12,483 nucleotides of DNA from a bacterium (GCA_021839785.1 JAKCAB010000240.1:1-12483), one strand, 5' to 3'. Shown: positions 9,601 through 12,483, counted from the first letter of the stretch. The notes: generated from the sequence alone by a model not told the origin. Translations and numbers: made by a program.

Positions 9601-10390
9601 GGTGGTGGGTCTGCCGTTGACCGTCAGCGACGCCGACACGGCGGCGGCCAACCTGAAGTTCAGCGCCGATTCCTCCAACCTGGCGCTGCTCTCGCCGGCC
9701 AACGTCAAGGTCAAGCGCGTGGGCGATCAGTTCACCCTCGACCTCACGCCTGAGCCGCAGCGTTTCGGCGACGCCTTCGTCACCTTGAGCGTGAGCGACG
9801 GGTCGCACTCCGACAGCCGCACGTTCAAACTGGCCGTGAACCACGTCAACGGCCCGCCGGTGGCAGGCGCCGACACGATCAACCGCGCGGCGGGGCAATC
9901 CGTCAAAGTCGCGGCCAGTGAATTGCTGGCCAATGACACCGATCCAGAATTGGATCTCCTCAGCGTGAGCGCCGTCACCTCGCCCACCGGCAAGGGGGCG
10001 ACCGTGAAACTGGCGGGTGGCTGGGTCTTCTACCAGCCGCCGACCACCAGCATGAACGACAACGACGCGTTCACCTACACCGTCAGCGACGGCAAAGGCG
10101 GCACGGCCACCGGCACCGTCGCGGTGCACGTCACCGGCAACGCCGATACCGGCGACCAGAACCGTCTCCATCTGCCGGTGGTCACGGCGGACACCGTCAC
10201 GCTCAGCTTCCTGGGCATCCCGGGCCGCGTCTATCGCGTGCAACGGACGGCCAGCCTGAGCGAGCCGATCGTCTGGCAGGATCTGGATCCGCTCGTCACC
10301 GCCGGGGCCACCGGCGAGGTGATCTTCGTGGACCATGACCCGCTGCCCGCGGGCGGCTTCTACCGCACCGTGGACACCACCAATCCTTGA
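2..10390 (+). CDS. Giant secreted multi-domain surface/matrix protein (CARDB, Calx-beta, cadherin-like modules), 5'-truncated
   Basis: The frame is open from the first complete codon (nt 2, residue 1 in the numbering used here) to the TGA at 10388-10390, giving 3462 residues with the true N-terminus upstream. The first in-frame start-like codon, TTG at 47, lies inside a PPC-like domain and is not a real start. Domain order by residue: PPC-like 1-84 and 94-217; CARDB-like repeats starting at 224, 353, 470, 602, 721, 840, 961 and 1089; Calx-beta-like 1209-1617; CARDB 1618-1736; regulatory/Ig-like modules to about 2300; Gly/Trp tract 2305-2336; Cys-bearing beta-rich region to about 2590; uncharacterised segment 2660-2932; FN3-like 3084-3181; cadherin/Ig-like 3184-3378; C-terminal module 3387-3462. 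Such modules occur in secreted or surface proteins, where Calx-beta and cadherin-like folds often bind calcium. I infer an extracellular adhesin or matrix role. No protease, glycosidase or other catalytic motif was seen. No frameshift was seen. Gene 2 follows after 23 bases. The family as a whole is unnamed to me. Confidence 0.95.
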   Translation, partial: DYDYWSFSAQAGDHFLVGVDTPGRPGASQLHYLIQTADGQTIADFYPNYNGWGQSPAITIPRDSTYFVRVSYNYDYRSEYRIRAVLTPPEVTVENEDNGSVANATALNLATSGDNKVGTGVGYIRTSGDLDYFDLGTLDSGQTVFLNARLFEHSTLTPVVSLYNASNGYMVEATGGRPFDSVAEVRIVTSGRYYAVVRGAAGQGDLLAWYTLEVQVMPTSSVAFPNLQMVSLTPPSGSGLQSGDPVNVVFTVKNVGLMSTAPVAQWSDRLVLSPNPVYGDLDDVPLAVFSHTGVLDPDQVYTVNETVNLPDGIDGTYYLIGQTDSGNAVTEFILEADNVTVSDTTFQVTRATYPDLQVENLTAGLSGGNIAVAWQTANRGARNAAAGFKESIVLKNLLTGTEEYHAKLTFPDSLAADSAADRSTTLPLPGAGRYEVRVITDVDDAVYEFDAASHASAEGNNQAAVVLDVAVDLQVTNLRVEPVTQLMSGQGVTLRWEDSNLGNRSTAASWRDHIVVRNATSGETLLDTTLPYDAGSGGNLGPGEFTERSLPFTLPHRQRGVGSIQFSVTCDDLNQIVESNPADTAESNNTSTVTRDSILAPYPDLVVTDIQMPTLGDGGQPVTIQWNDHNQGTSAATGTWHDRVYLSSAADGSGGQLMADVSFTGTLAADDNLAREATFNLPAGQGGTRKIRIETDIADAIPEAVENNNATVAGDSLLVRLPNLSVTAVTVPADADAGQAFALTYTVNNTGDGATFGDWYDHIYWSTKNDGTDLNYLTSVHHTDALAATTGSVETTADITLPAGPSGERYILVRADGWNAIGESAEDDNDGYSSAIALHVPNLRVAAVALPAVGVAGQPVTVTWTDQNVGDGDTFAATWYDRLWLGTAPDGSGPLTFLKDLQLTDTIAAGGSAARSTQVILPLGVPGNRYLVVTADAYSQIGEADETDNTGVSAAPLVLQAPDLEVSAASAPASAAFGQTVAVTFRLHNPGTAPAAVPWHDLVYFSPDNVPGNGNDVLLQTRPSGDASPLAAGATSADLVANVTLPAVGYADGTYYLFVRADGYNAVGEYNEANNWSAPVAVALTPPPRADLTVENIALPASAQPGTPFTVTWKTRNAGAVDVSGSWAETVALSPDNAIGGDTWFATVNFTGTLAVGASVDRSAQVTIPVDGLAGDLYAVVTTDAGGNVIEANEANNAAISASPVNVPLKLRLVADAAQVREDAAALGFTVSRNGDRTSALDVNLSSGDTSELTVPATVTIPAGQVSARFNSTPQNDGVQDGDQTVVVSASATGFTAGTAATTVQDVNHPVLTLTLPASVGEGQTATATVSRDAAAPTPLIVTLGSSSPSQLTAPATVTIPANETTTSFLVAAVEDTVIEGNQTYTLTASAVGAIGSSQNVQVVDNDVPTVTVSFALDTVSEGAGANATTATLTRSIVSDRALSIALNNDRTDKILVPATMTIPANEASVTFPVAAVDNPDVDGDALVTIQPVILSGGVAFALGTPATITVTDDDGPTLTLTLAPKLAAEGLASAATGTVSRNTDPTDALEVTLATDSPGEVSVPASVTIPAGEKETTFTVASLDDGVTDGNKTAKVTASTGGFTSGADTVVITDANLPDLTVAFTDVPATGGSEQLKTVTYRVTNQGVANTGTGKSFVQRLYLSTDPVVGNDKFLGQYIFPDNVPPGQFFDVVQSFYLPRDAAQYWLIAKTDEDSQIGELLEDNNVAISAPIQVTTTYTASVVAGLHQALAGTEIPLSGQATRRDNGQPVPFALVNIHITVRGTERVFSALCNAEGNYSTSFKPLPGEAGEHGGGADHPGVATTAVQDTFTLVGMKANPTQPAIQIVEGESATGSVAVDNLSNVALHNLTVTTDCNMPNVQVTAATFDDATSLPGLGARTLTFTLHANDASYVGGTAFLYLSTTEGATLTIPVAVSVIDLRPRLVATPGKLIGAMKPGVQTTVPLTLRNDGGEATGPLDVQLPPISWLAATATKLDSLAPGEETTLMLVLKPTTADGLTPGAPYSGSIGFGNAGYGTTVPFEFRYVTDGKGELWVLAEDEYTYYAEGSPRVAGANVQVLDAYTSATVASGVTDAGGLAKFTDLAEGYYKIVVTADKHSTYSEVHFVNAGQVNSVVAFLYRQTVEYNWTVVPTEIEDHTKIVIETTFETFVPVPVVTIDPPYLDMNDYPLPSQQILVTIKNSGLIAAQGAKLQFSEHPWYKITPLVEDVGLVPPMGEVKVPVTIENHVPAGGGGLKLASNSRNNAKLASVPCTITAGLEWFLICGPDHKWHRVPLPVFNVHGDCGGGGGGGGGGGWGGWGGWGGPIGGGGGGGGGGAYSPPVSFGPPVNCDPCDPEVFKKEDIFSIDISSFFEPIGVAVEAAITAQTGGLLQPSVDIEASGGARTCCEPGGSQGIEVYGHAGASLEVAVGPGISKEASVSVEVPGKGEAELSGEIKLGLQATGSLSLSGEVSSGCNFSGLEVTASGQVALRFFGGVSGEMKASYSNPIYSADVDVAAVNGSINGGVRIDFEYKDGAFTINPCSEGLYYSAYAKLFGNTYSLFHDAAGNPLEKVYIIDATCPADDGSLMGRATAQIIPGVEEAIRAAIARQLGPDAAAKLHSGGGAPVHFSSTSRISLKSRPVIARGVSVSRAGIRTQADEGVCAKVKLRLEQEAVLTRNAFNATLEVVNKDTVNLENVEVIVAVSDEAGNNRDAVFAYKPPTLSGLSAIDGTGTINGGATGSATWILIPTREAAPDAPKVYLVSGTLKYTQNGLQVVVPLQPVPITVYPDPLLYIKYFHQRDVYADDPFTPQIEPSIPYSLAVMAENKGKGLAKNLRITSAQPQIVENEKGLLIDFQILATQVENDNLSPSLTVNLGNIEPGATKIGRWLLKSTLQGLFIDYKVTFEHEDAIAGKKTALIDDVTIHEMLHLVKAPAPFDDGRPDFLVNDDPDPPTDFPDRLYLSDGSTGAVQVVTLATSSGVPTPAAPEVTLTANLPPGFVYLHVPEPSDSQMRLYGVKQGDRVIPLPGVDNIGNAWVTDRTFVGEGKKPVNENILHLFDYNANATAGPVTYTLIYEELPAEDLDAPASVVGALPANSPATFAVNWSGTDNGGSGIATYDIYVQDNGGAFTPWLTGTALTGGLFTGEVGHTYAFYSRAIDFAGNREPAPATADASTLVSYASAAPQLAAIGDQTTDEGVAVVGLPLTVSDADTAAANLKFSADSSNLALLSPANVKVKRVGDQFTLDLTPEPQRFGDAFVTLSVSDGSHSDSRTFKLAVNHVNGPPVAGADTINRAAGQSVKVAASELLANDTDPELDLLSVSAVTSPTGKGATVKLAGGWVFYQPPTTSMNDNDAFTYTVSDGKGGTATGTVAVHVTGNADTGDQNRLHLPVVTADTVTLSFLGIPGRVYRVQRTASLSEPIVWQDLDPLVTAGATGEVIFVDHDPLPAGGFYRTVDTTNP
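671..3625 (+). repeat. Array of eight CARDB-like (cell adhesion related) repeats
   Basis: Eight units begin at nt 671, 1058, 1409, 1805, 2162, 2519, 2882 and 3266, each opening with a variant of '[FYLVA]-P-[DN]-L-x-V'. Spacings are 129, 117, 132, 119, 119, 121 and 128 residues. Most units have a middle 'W-x-D-x-[VIL]' strand (W-S-D-R, W-R-D-H, W-H-D-R, W-Y-D-H, W-Y-D-R, W-H-D-L). They usually close with a '[YD]-x-x-x-x-[IV]-x-E-x-x-E-x-N-N' signature, for example I-G-E-A-D-E-T-D-N. These are Ig-like beta sandwiches typical of extracellular stalks. Unit 2 (residues 353-469) is the most divergent, as it lacks the W-x-D strand. The repeats differ clearly in sequence, so this is not a recent tandem duplication. 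Confidence 0.85.
3626..4852 (+). repeat. Array of four Calx-beta-like repeats
   Basis: Four units of about 100 residues begin at nt 3626, 3926, 4223 and 4547. Each has an opening 'L-x-L-x-[LA]' strand, an E/D-bearing 'V-[SGR]-E' segment, a 'V-P-A-T-V-T-I-P-A'-type strand (T-V-T-I-P-A, T-M-T-I-P-A, S-V-T-I-P-A), a Phe strand and a 'D-[GN]-x-x-[DE]-G-[DN]' loop. The second and third close on an acidic D-N-D or D-D-D linker. This matches Calx-beta, named from Na/Ca exchangers and common in bacterial surface proteins, where the acidic loops bind calcium. Calcium binding here is inferred from the family and the acidic loops. Confidence 0.85.
4853..5212 (+). other. Ninth CARDB-like domain, isolated after the Calx-beta array
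   Basis: Residues 1618-1736 open with L-P-D-L-T-V, carry V-T-N-Q-G-V (the 'xNxG' turn of CARDB) and R-L-Y-L-S-T-D-P, and close with I-G-E-L-L-E-D-N-N. The unit is the same type as those at 671-3625 but is separated from them by four Calx-beta units. This shows the array was assembled by domain shuffling rather than simple tandem growth. Confidence 0.8.
5213..5508 (+). other. Ig-like/carboxypeptidase-regulatory-like beta module
   Basis: Residues 1738-1835 contain I-P-L-S-G-Q, then R-R-D-N-G-Q-P-V-P-F-A-L-V-N-I, and N-A-E-G-N-Y-S followed by an F-K-P-L-P-G-E-A-G strand. The pattern 'xG...g.PvpxaxVxI...(D/N)xxGxY' is that of transthyretin-like or Big-type extracellular modules. It is a structural, non-catalytic fold. 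Family placement is approximate. Confidence 0.5.
6206..6420 (+). other. Carboxypeptidase regulatory-like (transthyretin-like) domain
   Basis: Residues 2069-2140 read P-R-V-A-G-A-N-V-Q-V-L-D, then V-T-D-A-G-G-L-A-K-F-T-D-L and E-G-Y-Y-K-I-V-V-T-A. This is the standard 'G-a-x-V...t-D-x-x-G-x-a-x-F...L-x-x-G-x-Y-x-v' pattern of CarboxypepD_reg-like beta domains. It is preceded by a strand rich in aromatics (E-L-W-V-L-A-E-D-E-Y-T-Y-Y). It is followed by a segment, residues 2150-2300, with I-E-T-T-F-E-T-F-V-P and an Ig-like strand series that I cannot assign to a named family. Confidence 0.6.
6752..6759 (+). repeat. Run of eight G inside the giant gene
   Basis: Eight consecutive G bases fall in the V-P-A-G-G-G-G-L coding stretch. 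The frame is intact across it. It is the longest homopolymer I noticed in the window and is a possible slippage or sequencing-error site. Confidence 0.85.
6914..7009 (+). repeat. Low-complexity glycine/tryptophan tract inside the giant gene
   Basis: Right after Cys2304 there are 11 consecutive Gly codons (6914-6946), then three Trp residues spaced every third position with Gly-Gly between them (6947-6973), then Pro-Ile, then 10 more Gly codons (6980-7009). The codons are almost all GGC with scattered GGT, so the DNA is a near-perfect GGC trinucleotide repeat, including six GGC in a row at 6929-6946. The tract separates the repeat-rich N-terminal part from the Cys-bearing C-terminal part. It may be a flexible or self-associating linker. 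The length could vary between strains by slippage. Confidence 0.9.
7016..7762 (+). other. Cysteine-bearing beta-rich region of unknown family
   Basis: Residues 2339-2587 follow the Gly/Trp tract. They contain N-C-D-P-C-D-P (Cys 2350, 2353), T-C-C-E-P-G (2406, 2407) and single Cys at 2475, 2542 and 2580. Residues 2414-2502 alternate polar and apolar residues with recurrent Ser-Gly-Glu/Gly-Glu turns (E-L-S-G-E-I-K-L, S-L-S-G-E-V-S, G-G-V-S-G-E-M-K), suggesting long amphipathic strands. I do not recognise a named domain. Disulphide bonding is plausible for a secreted protein but is an inference. Confidence 0.55.
7985..8800 (+). other. Long uncharacterised segment rich in motif-like, non-repetitive sequence
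   Basis: Residues 2662-2932 lack the low complexity of the flanks and read like a compact conserved unit: V-C-A-K-V-K-L-R-L-E-Q-E-A-V, then P-P-T-L-S-G-L-S-A-I-D-G-T-G, then Y-F-H-Q-R-D-V-Y-A-D-D-P-F-T-P, then I-T-S-A-Q-P-Q-I-V-E-N-E-K-G, then L-Q-G-L-F-I-D-Y-K. I have an impression of similar blocks in other very large extracellular proteins, but no search was possible and I cannot name a family. No catalytic motif is evident. A short Ala-rich, probably helical stretch (residues 2595-2621) precedes it. Confidence 0.45.
9251..9546 (+). other. FN3/Ig-like extracellular module
   Basis: Residues 3084-3182 show the pattern 'W-x-G-x-D-N-x-G-S-G-I-x-x-Y-D-I-Y-V', then F-T-P-W-L, G-H-T-Y-A-F-Y-S-R-A-x-D and A-G-N-R-E. 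This 'GSGI...YdiyV...nG.f..W...a.D.aGN.E' pattern is common in bacterial extracellular proteins as a fibronectin-like beta sandwich and is structural. Confidence 0.7.
9551..10135 (+). other. Two cadherin/Ig-like (Big/VCBS-type) modules
   Basis: The first (residues 3184-3283) has I-G-D-Q-T-T-D-E-G, L-T-V-S-D-A-D-T, L-D-L-T-P-E-P and V-S-D-G. The second (3285-3378) has A-G-Q-S-V-K-V, L-L-A-N-D-T-D-P-E, W-V-F-Y-Q-P and F-T-Y-T-V-S-D-G-K-G-G. These are hallmark motifs of bacterial cadherin-like/Ig-like repeats ('LLaNDtDpe...ysvsDGkGg'). The Asp-rich D-A-D and N-D-T-D-P-E loops fit calcium-stabilised domain boundaries, by family analogy. Confidence 0.8.
10160..10387 (+). other. C-terminal 'VYRVQ...FYR' module of the giant protein
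   Basis: Residues 3387-3462 contain L-S-F-L-G-I-P-G-R-V-Y-R-V-Q-R-T-A-S-L, then I-V-W-Q-D-L, G-E-V-I-F-V-D-H, and end in G-F-Y-R-T-V. From general knowledge, C-terminal beta modules of the form 'G.xYxvqxSxxL..W..l....G...f.D......fYR' are frequent at the ends of large secreted proteins of Verrucomicrobiota. Its exact function is not established to my knowledge. The giant protein has no PEP-CTERM tail, LPxTG motif or transmembrane anchor. Confidence 0.6.
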
Positions 10391-10403
10391 GTCGGGACCA
10401 CCC

Positions 10404-10408
10404 GGAAA
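10404..10408 (+). promoter_or_regulatory. Weak ribosome binding site for the PEP-CTERM gene
   Basis: GGAAA lies 5 bases before the ATG at 10414, in the 23-base gap after the giant gene's stop. It supports ATG 10414 over an earlier TTG at 10387 that overlaps the upstream stop codon. The match to a Shine-Dalgarno core is partial. Confidence 0.4.
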
Positions 10409-10413
10409 CCTTT

Positions 10414-11091
10414 ATGAAACCGCACGTCATTCTGCTGCTCACCGCCTTCGGACCGGCAATGGCCGTTCACGGCGCGGTATTCACCTTCAACCCCGGGGCG
10501 CTCGTCCCCGAAGTGCCGGCGGCCGGGCTGGCGCTCAATGAAACCTTGAGCGCCGCCCAAATCTCCGGGCCGATCGCGAGCCTCACCGTGACGTTGAATA
10601 TCAGCGGCGCGGGGACCAGCGGCGCGTACAACGGCGACCTCTACGCCTACCTCAAACACGGCACCGGCTTCGCCGTGTTGCTCAACCGGCCAGGCAAGAC
10701 CGCGCTCGACCCTTGGGGCTATGGCGATAACGGCCTGGCTGTCACCTTCGACGACTCGGGCTCGGCGCCGGACATCCACACCTACCAAAATCCCCCATTC
10801 GGGGTGCCGGCGGGCCCGCTCACCGGCACCTGGGCCTCGGACGGGCGCAACGTCGATCCCAACGCCGTGCTCGACACCGACCCGCGGAGCGCCACCTTGG
10901 GCAGCTTCCTGGGCCTGGAAGCCAGCGGAACGTGGACCTTGTACCTGTCCGACTTGGACGGCGGGGCCACCGCCCAGATCGACTCCTGGGCGCTGAACCT
11001 CGACACGCGCGTCATTCCCGAGCCAGGCGCCTGGGCGTTGGCCAGCGGCCTGGGCCTGCTGGGCTTCGCCCTCTGGCGGCGCGTCCGCTGA
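10414..11091 (+). CDS. Secreted PEP-CTERM protein with a proprotein-convertase P-domain-like fold
   Basis: The 225-aa product starts with a Sec signal peptide: M-K-P-H, a hydrophobic core V-I-L-L-L, and a likely cleavage after A-M-A (residue 17) or V-H-G (residue 20). Residues about 45-197 resemble P-domain-like beta sandwiches of secreted bacterial proteins: I-S-G-P-I-A-S-L-T-V-T-L, G-D-L-Y-A-Y-L, V-T-F-D-D-S, L-T-G-T-W, then S-G-T-W-T-L-Y-L-S-D-L and I-D-S-W-A-L-N-L. The C-terminus is a clear PEP-CTERM signal: I-P-E-P-G at residues 201-205, a hydrophobic helix, and a final R-R-V-R. PEP-CTERM tails are recognised and cut by exosortases and direct proteins to the surface or extracellular matrix; no exosortase is encoded here. 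ATG 10414 was chosen because it places the signal peptide at the very start and has GGAAA 5 bases upstream; TTG 10387 would add nine polar residues. It lies 23 bases after the giant gene and is probably co-transcribed. No catalytic residues are seen. Confidence 0.92.
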   Translation: MKPHVILLLTAFGPAMAVHGAVFTFNPGALVPEVPAAGLALNETLSAAQISGPIASLTVTLNISGAGTSGAYNGDLYAYLKHGTGFAVLLNRPGKTALDPWGYGDNGLAVTFDDSGSAPDIHTYQNPPFGVPAGPLTGTWASDGRNVDPNAVLDTDPRSATLGSFLGLEASGTWTLYLSDLDGGATAQIDSWALNLDTRVIPEPGAWALASGLGLLGFALWRRVR

Positions 11092-11117
11092 AACGGAATA
11101 AAGTGCTCAAAACCCTT

Positions 11118-11155
11118 CGTCGGTCGGCGCTGGACATTGCCCGGTGCCGACGACG
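11118..11155 (+). terminator. Imperfect hairpin after the PEP-CTERM gene, possible transcription end
   Basis: The arm at 11118-11130 pairs with 11144-11155 to form 12 base pairs with one bulged G and one G-T wobble, around a 13-base loop. It begins 27 bases after the gene 2 stop. No T-run follows on the + strand, so a standard intrinsic terminator is not supported. It may be a Rho-independent-like, processing or 3'-protecting hairpin, or chance pairing in GC-rich DNA. Confidence 0.3.
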
Positions 11156-11252
11156 ACGGCTTCTGATACTGCGGCTTTGCAGCGGCGTCGGGTGATTGTC
11201 CCCGGCTTAGCGGAAGTCTGAATCTCAACGCCAAAACGGGTCTTCTTCCGGC

Positions 11253-11280
11253 GTGACGGCTTTTCCGTGCGGTCTATACT
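11253..11280 (+). promoter_or_regulatory. Promoter-like element just upstream of the NPCBM gene
   Basis: TATACT at 11275-11280 matches five of six bases of the sigma-70 -10 consensus. GTGACG at 11253-11258, 16 bases upstream, matches four of six bases of the -35 (TGAC core). The expected transcription start, about 6-8 bases after the -10, falls at 11286-11289, directly before the ATG at 11290. This supports gene 3 as a separate transcription unit with a near-leaderless mRNA. The evidence is by consensus only. Confidence 0.5.
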
Positions 11281-11289
11281 GCCGCGCAC

Positions 11290-12483
11290 ATGAAAGCCAC
11301 CTGGGTCTGCCACCGCCGGTGTCGCCTTTCCCGTTTCGCTGCGCTGCCTTTCATTTTGCTGGTCTGCGGACTAGCCTTCGCCGGCACCGCGGACAGCATC
11401 GAGTTCCTCTCAGACCATCCCGAACGGGTGCTGCGCACGACGCAGGCCTGGGGCGTCTTGGGAATCGATGTTGCCGCCCATGCGCCGGGCCAGCCAGGCG
11501 AGCCGCTGCGCATCGCGGACAAGCCTTTTGCCAAAGGTCTCGGCCACCACGCCAATGGCACCGTGGAAGTGTTGCTGGACGGCGAATTCACCACCTTCGA
11601 AGCCGAGGTCGGTTTGCAACCGTGCGGTGGCGGCGGCAGCGTGGTATTCCGCGTACTGGTGGACGGCGAGGCGCGGTTCGACAGCGGCGTGATGCGCGCC
11701 GGCGACCAGGCGAAGTTGCTTCGGGTGCCTTTGGCGGGAGCGCAGGAACTGACACTTGAGGCGAGCGACGCCGGCGACGGCATCGCTCGTGACATGGCCA
11801 ACTGGGCCGGCGCCCGGCTCATCAGGTCCGGCTCAGCGGGTGCGGCTCCAGCCGAACCGCTCGTCGATGTCGCGCCGTTCGGCCGCGTGGTGACGTGGGA
11901 TCCGAATCGCAGGGAAAGCACGCGCGCGTCGCGCATCGAGGAATTCCCCGCGGCCGACCTCTTCCTCGAAACGGACCTCCACGCGGAAGCAGATGGCAAC
12001 TTTGCCGTGCCGGCCAGCACGAACGGCCTCGCCTGCATTGGCGTGCAATGGCTCAACCGTCGCGCCGTGAAGGAACTCTCGCTCGGCTTCGTGGATGCCA
12101 CGCGACTGCCTGCAACCAGTGAAGTGCGGGTGGAAGGCTGGTTCGGCGAATCGGCCTGGCAAGGCCGATGGTTGCCGTTGGCAGGCGACCTTCAGCGCAC
12201 GAACGACGCGTTGGTCTTCCACGCCGCGGCGGCTTCGCCGGCTGGCGGGCTGCTTTTGACGCGCAAGGTGCGCTGGGTATGGCCGGCGGTGGGAGAGAGG
12301 ACTTTCGTCCGGCGTCCGACGGTCTTCACGCGGTCGCGGTGGGCAACTGCGCGGTTGCTTGTTCAGTTCGAGACACCGCGCCGCGTGCCGGAAGGGTTCG
12401 ACGCGGGCAAGCGGGCCTTCAGCGGGAAGTTGATCGAAGTGTTCAATGGCGAGTTCGCGGAGCCGCCCGCCATCGCTTGGGAG
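11290..12483 (+). CDS. Secreted NPCBM-domain protein, 3'-truncated by the window end
   Basis: The frame is open from ATG 11290 through the last base, 398 codons without a stop. ATG 11290 is the only possible start, because an in-frame TGA lies at 11254-11256 with no ATG, GTG or TTG codon between. Residues 1-31 form a signal peptide with a basic n-region (H-R-R-C-R), a hydrophobic core F-I-L-L-V and cleavage after A-F-A. Residues about 36-178 match the NPCBM (novel putative carbohydrate-binding module) family: K-G-L-G-H-H-A at 82-88, F-E-A-E-V-G-L, G-S-V-V-F-R-V-L-V-D-G, S-G-V, then the hallmark D-A-G-D-G-I-A-R-D-M-A-N-W-A-G-A-R-L around 160-176. NPCBM modules usually accompany glycoside hydrolases or other polysaccharide-active proteins. 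Residues 179-398 are not recognised, although strand-like segments such as V-R-V-E-G-W-F-G and W-V-W-P-A suggest more beta structure. The catalytic part, if any, lies downstream. No Shine-Dalgarno sequence is visible. Confidence 0.9.
   Translation, partial: MKATWVCHRRCRLSRFAALPFILLVCGLAFAGTADSIEFLSDHPERVLRTTQAWGVLGIDVAAHAPGQPGEPLRIADKPFAKGLGHHANGTVEVLLDGEFTTFEAEVGLQPCGGGGSVVFRVLVDGEARFDSGVMRAGDQAKLLRVPLAGAQELTLEASDAGDGIARDMANWAGARLIRSGSAGAAPAEPLVDVAPFGRVVTWDPNRRESTRASRIEEFPAADLFLETDLHAEADGNFAVPASTNGLACIGVQWLNRRAVKELSLGFVDATRLPATSEVRVEGWFGESAWQGRWLPLAGDLQRTNDALVFHAAAASPAGGLLLTRKVRWVWPAVGERTFVRRPTVFTRSRWATARLLVQFETPRRVPEGFDAGKRAFSGKLIEVFNGEFAEPPAIAWE

Larger units (their letters stand above)
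11092..11289. other. Intergenic region between the PEP-CTERM and NPCBM genes
   Basis: This 198-base non-coding gap is the only sizeable one in the window. It holds the imperfect hairpin at 11118-11155, a small perfect 4-bp stem (CTGC 11169-11172 with GCAG 11179-11182) and the promoter-like element at 11253-11280. Short open frames cross it on both strands, but none shows a signal peptide, a recognisable motif or a good ribosome binding site, so I call no gene here. Confidence 0.6.

Noticed and set aside
3170..10336. A 2388-codon open frame on the - strand
   Set aside because: It lies in exact codon register with the giant + strand gene and stays open only because TTA, CTA and TCA codons are avoided there. 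Its product is Arg/His/Val-rich without domain patterns, while the + frame shows clear modules.
10387..10413. TTG start overlapping the giant gene's stop, extending the PEP-CTERM protein by nine residues
   Set aside because: It would place polar residues (S-R-D-H-P-E-T-F) before the signal peptide. ATG 10414 gives a standard signal peptide and has GGAAA upstream.
11107..11313. A short - strand frame across the intergenic region
   Set aside because: The 68-residue product has no motif, signal peptide or ribosome binding site, and it overlaps the promoter-like element and the NPCBM gene start.
11314..11376. Lipoprotein signal in the NPCBM protein (L-L-V-C at residues 23-26)
   Set aside because: The residue before the Cys is Val, not the Gly/Ala/Ser expected of a lipobox, and A-F-A at residues 29-31 gives a normal signal peptidase I site.
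11274..12101. A 275-codon - strand frame opposite the NPCBM gene
   Set aside because: It is Ser/Ala/Pro-rich without motifs, and the + strand reading has a signal peptide and a clear NPCBM domain over the same bases.

Overview
This window is a GC-rich, gene-dense stretch with three genes, all on the + strand. It looks like a chromosome or metagenome fragment from the Verrucomicrobiota (Pedosphaera/Limisphaera-like or Opitutus-like). That placement is an inference from the combination seen here: a giant secreted protein of CARDB, Calx-beta and cadherin-like modules ending in a 'GxVYRVQ...L...W...FYR' module, a small PEP-CTERM protein with a P-domain-like fold, and a secreted NPCBM-domain protein. 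No RNA gene, mobile element, CRISPR array or defence system is visible.

Layout. (1) Positions 2-10390 are one uninterrupted reading frame of at least 3462 codons, cut off at its 5' end by the window edge. Reading from N to C terminus it holds two PPC-like domains (the first cut), eight CARDB-like repeats, four Calx-beta-like repeats, a ninth CARDB, carboxypeptidase-regulatory-like and Ig-like modules, a Gly/Trp low-complexity tract, a cysteine-bearing beta-rich region, a long segment of unknown family, an FN3-like module, two cadherin/Ig-like modules and a C-terminal module. (2) After 23 bases comes a 225-aa secreted PEP-CTERM protein (10414-11091), probably read from the same transcript. (3) A 198-base gap (11092-11289) holds an imperfect hairpin just after gene 2 and a promoter-like element just before gene 3. 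(4) Gene 3 (11290 to window end, 3'-truncated) starts with a signal peptide and an NPCBM carbohydrate-binding-like domain.

How they may work together. All three products look exported and built for the cell surface or extracellular matrix. The giant protein resembles a modular, possibly calcium-binding adhesin or matrix protein. The PEP-CTERM protein should be processed by an exosortase-type system. The NPCBM protein is probably a carbohydrate-active or carbohydrate-binding protein whose main domain lies beyond the window. No catalytic centre is recognisable in the sequence shown. The shared surface role is an inference from domain content and adjacency.
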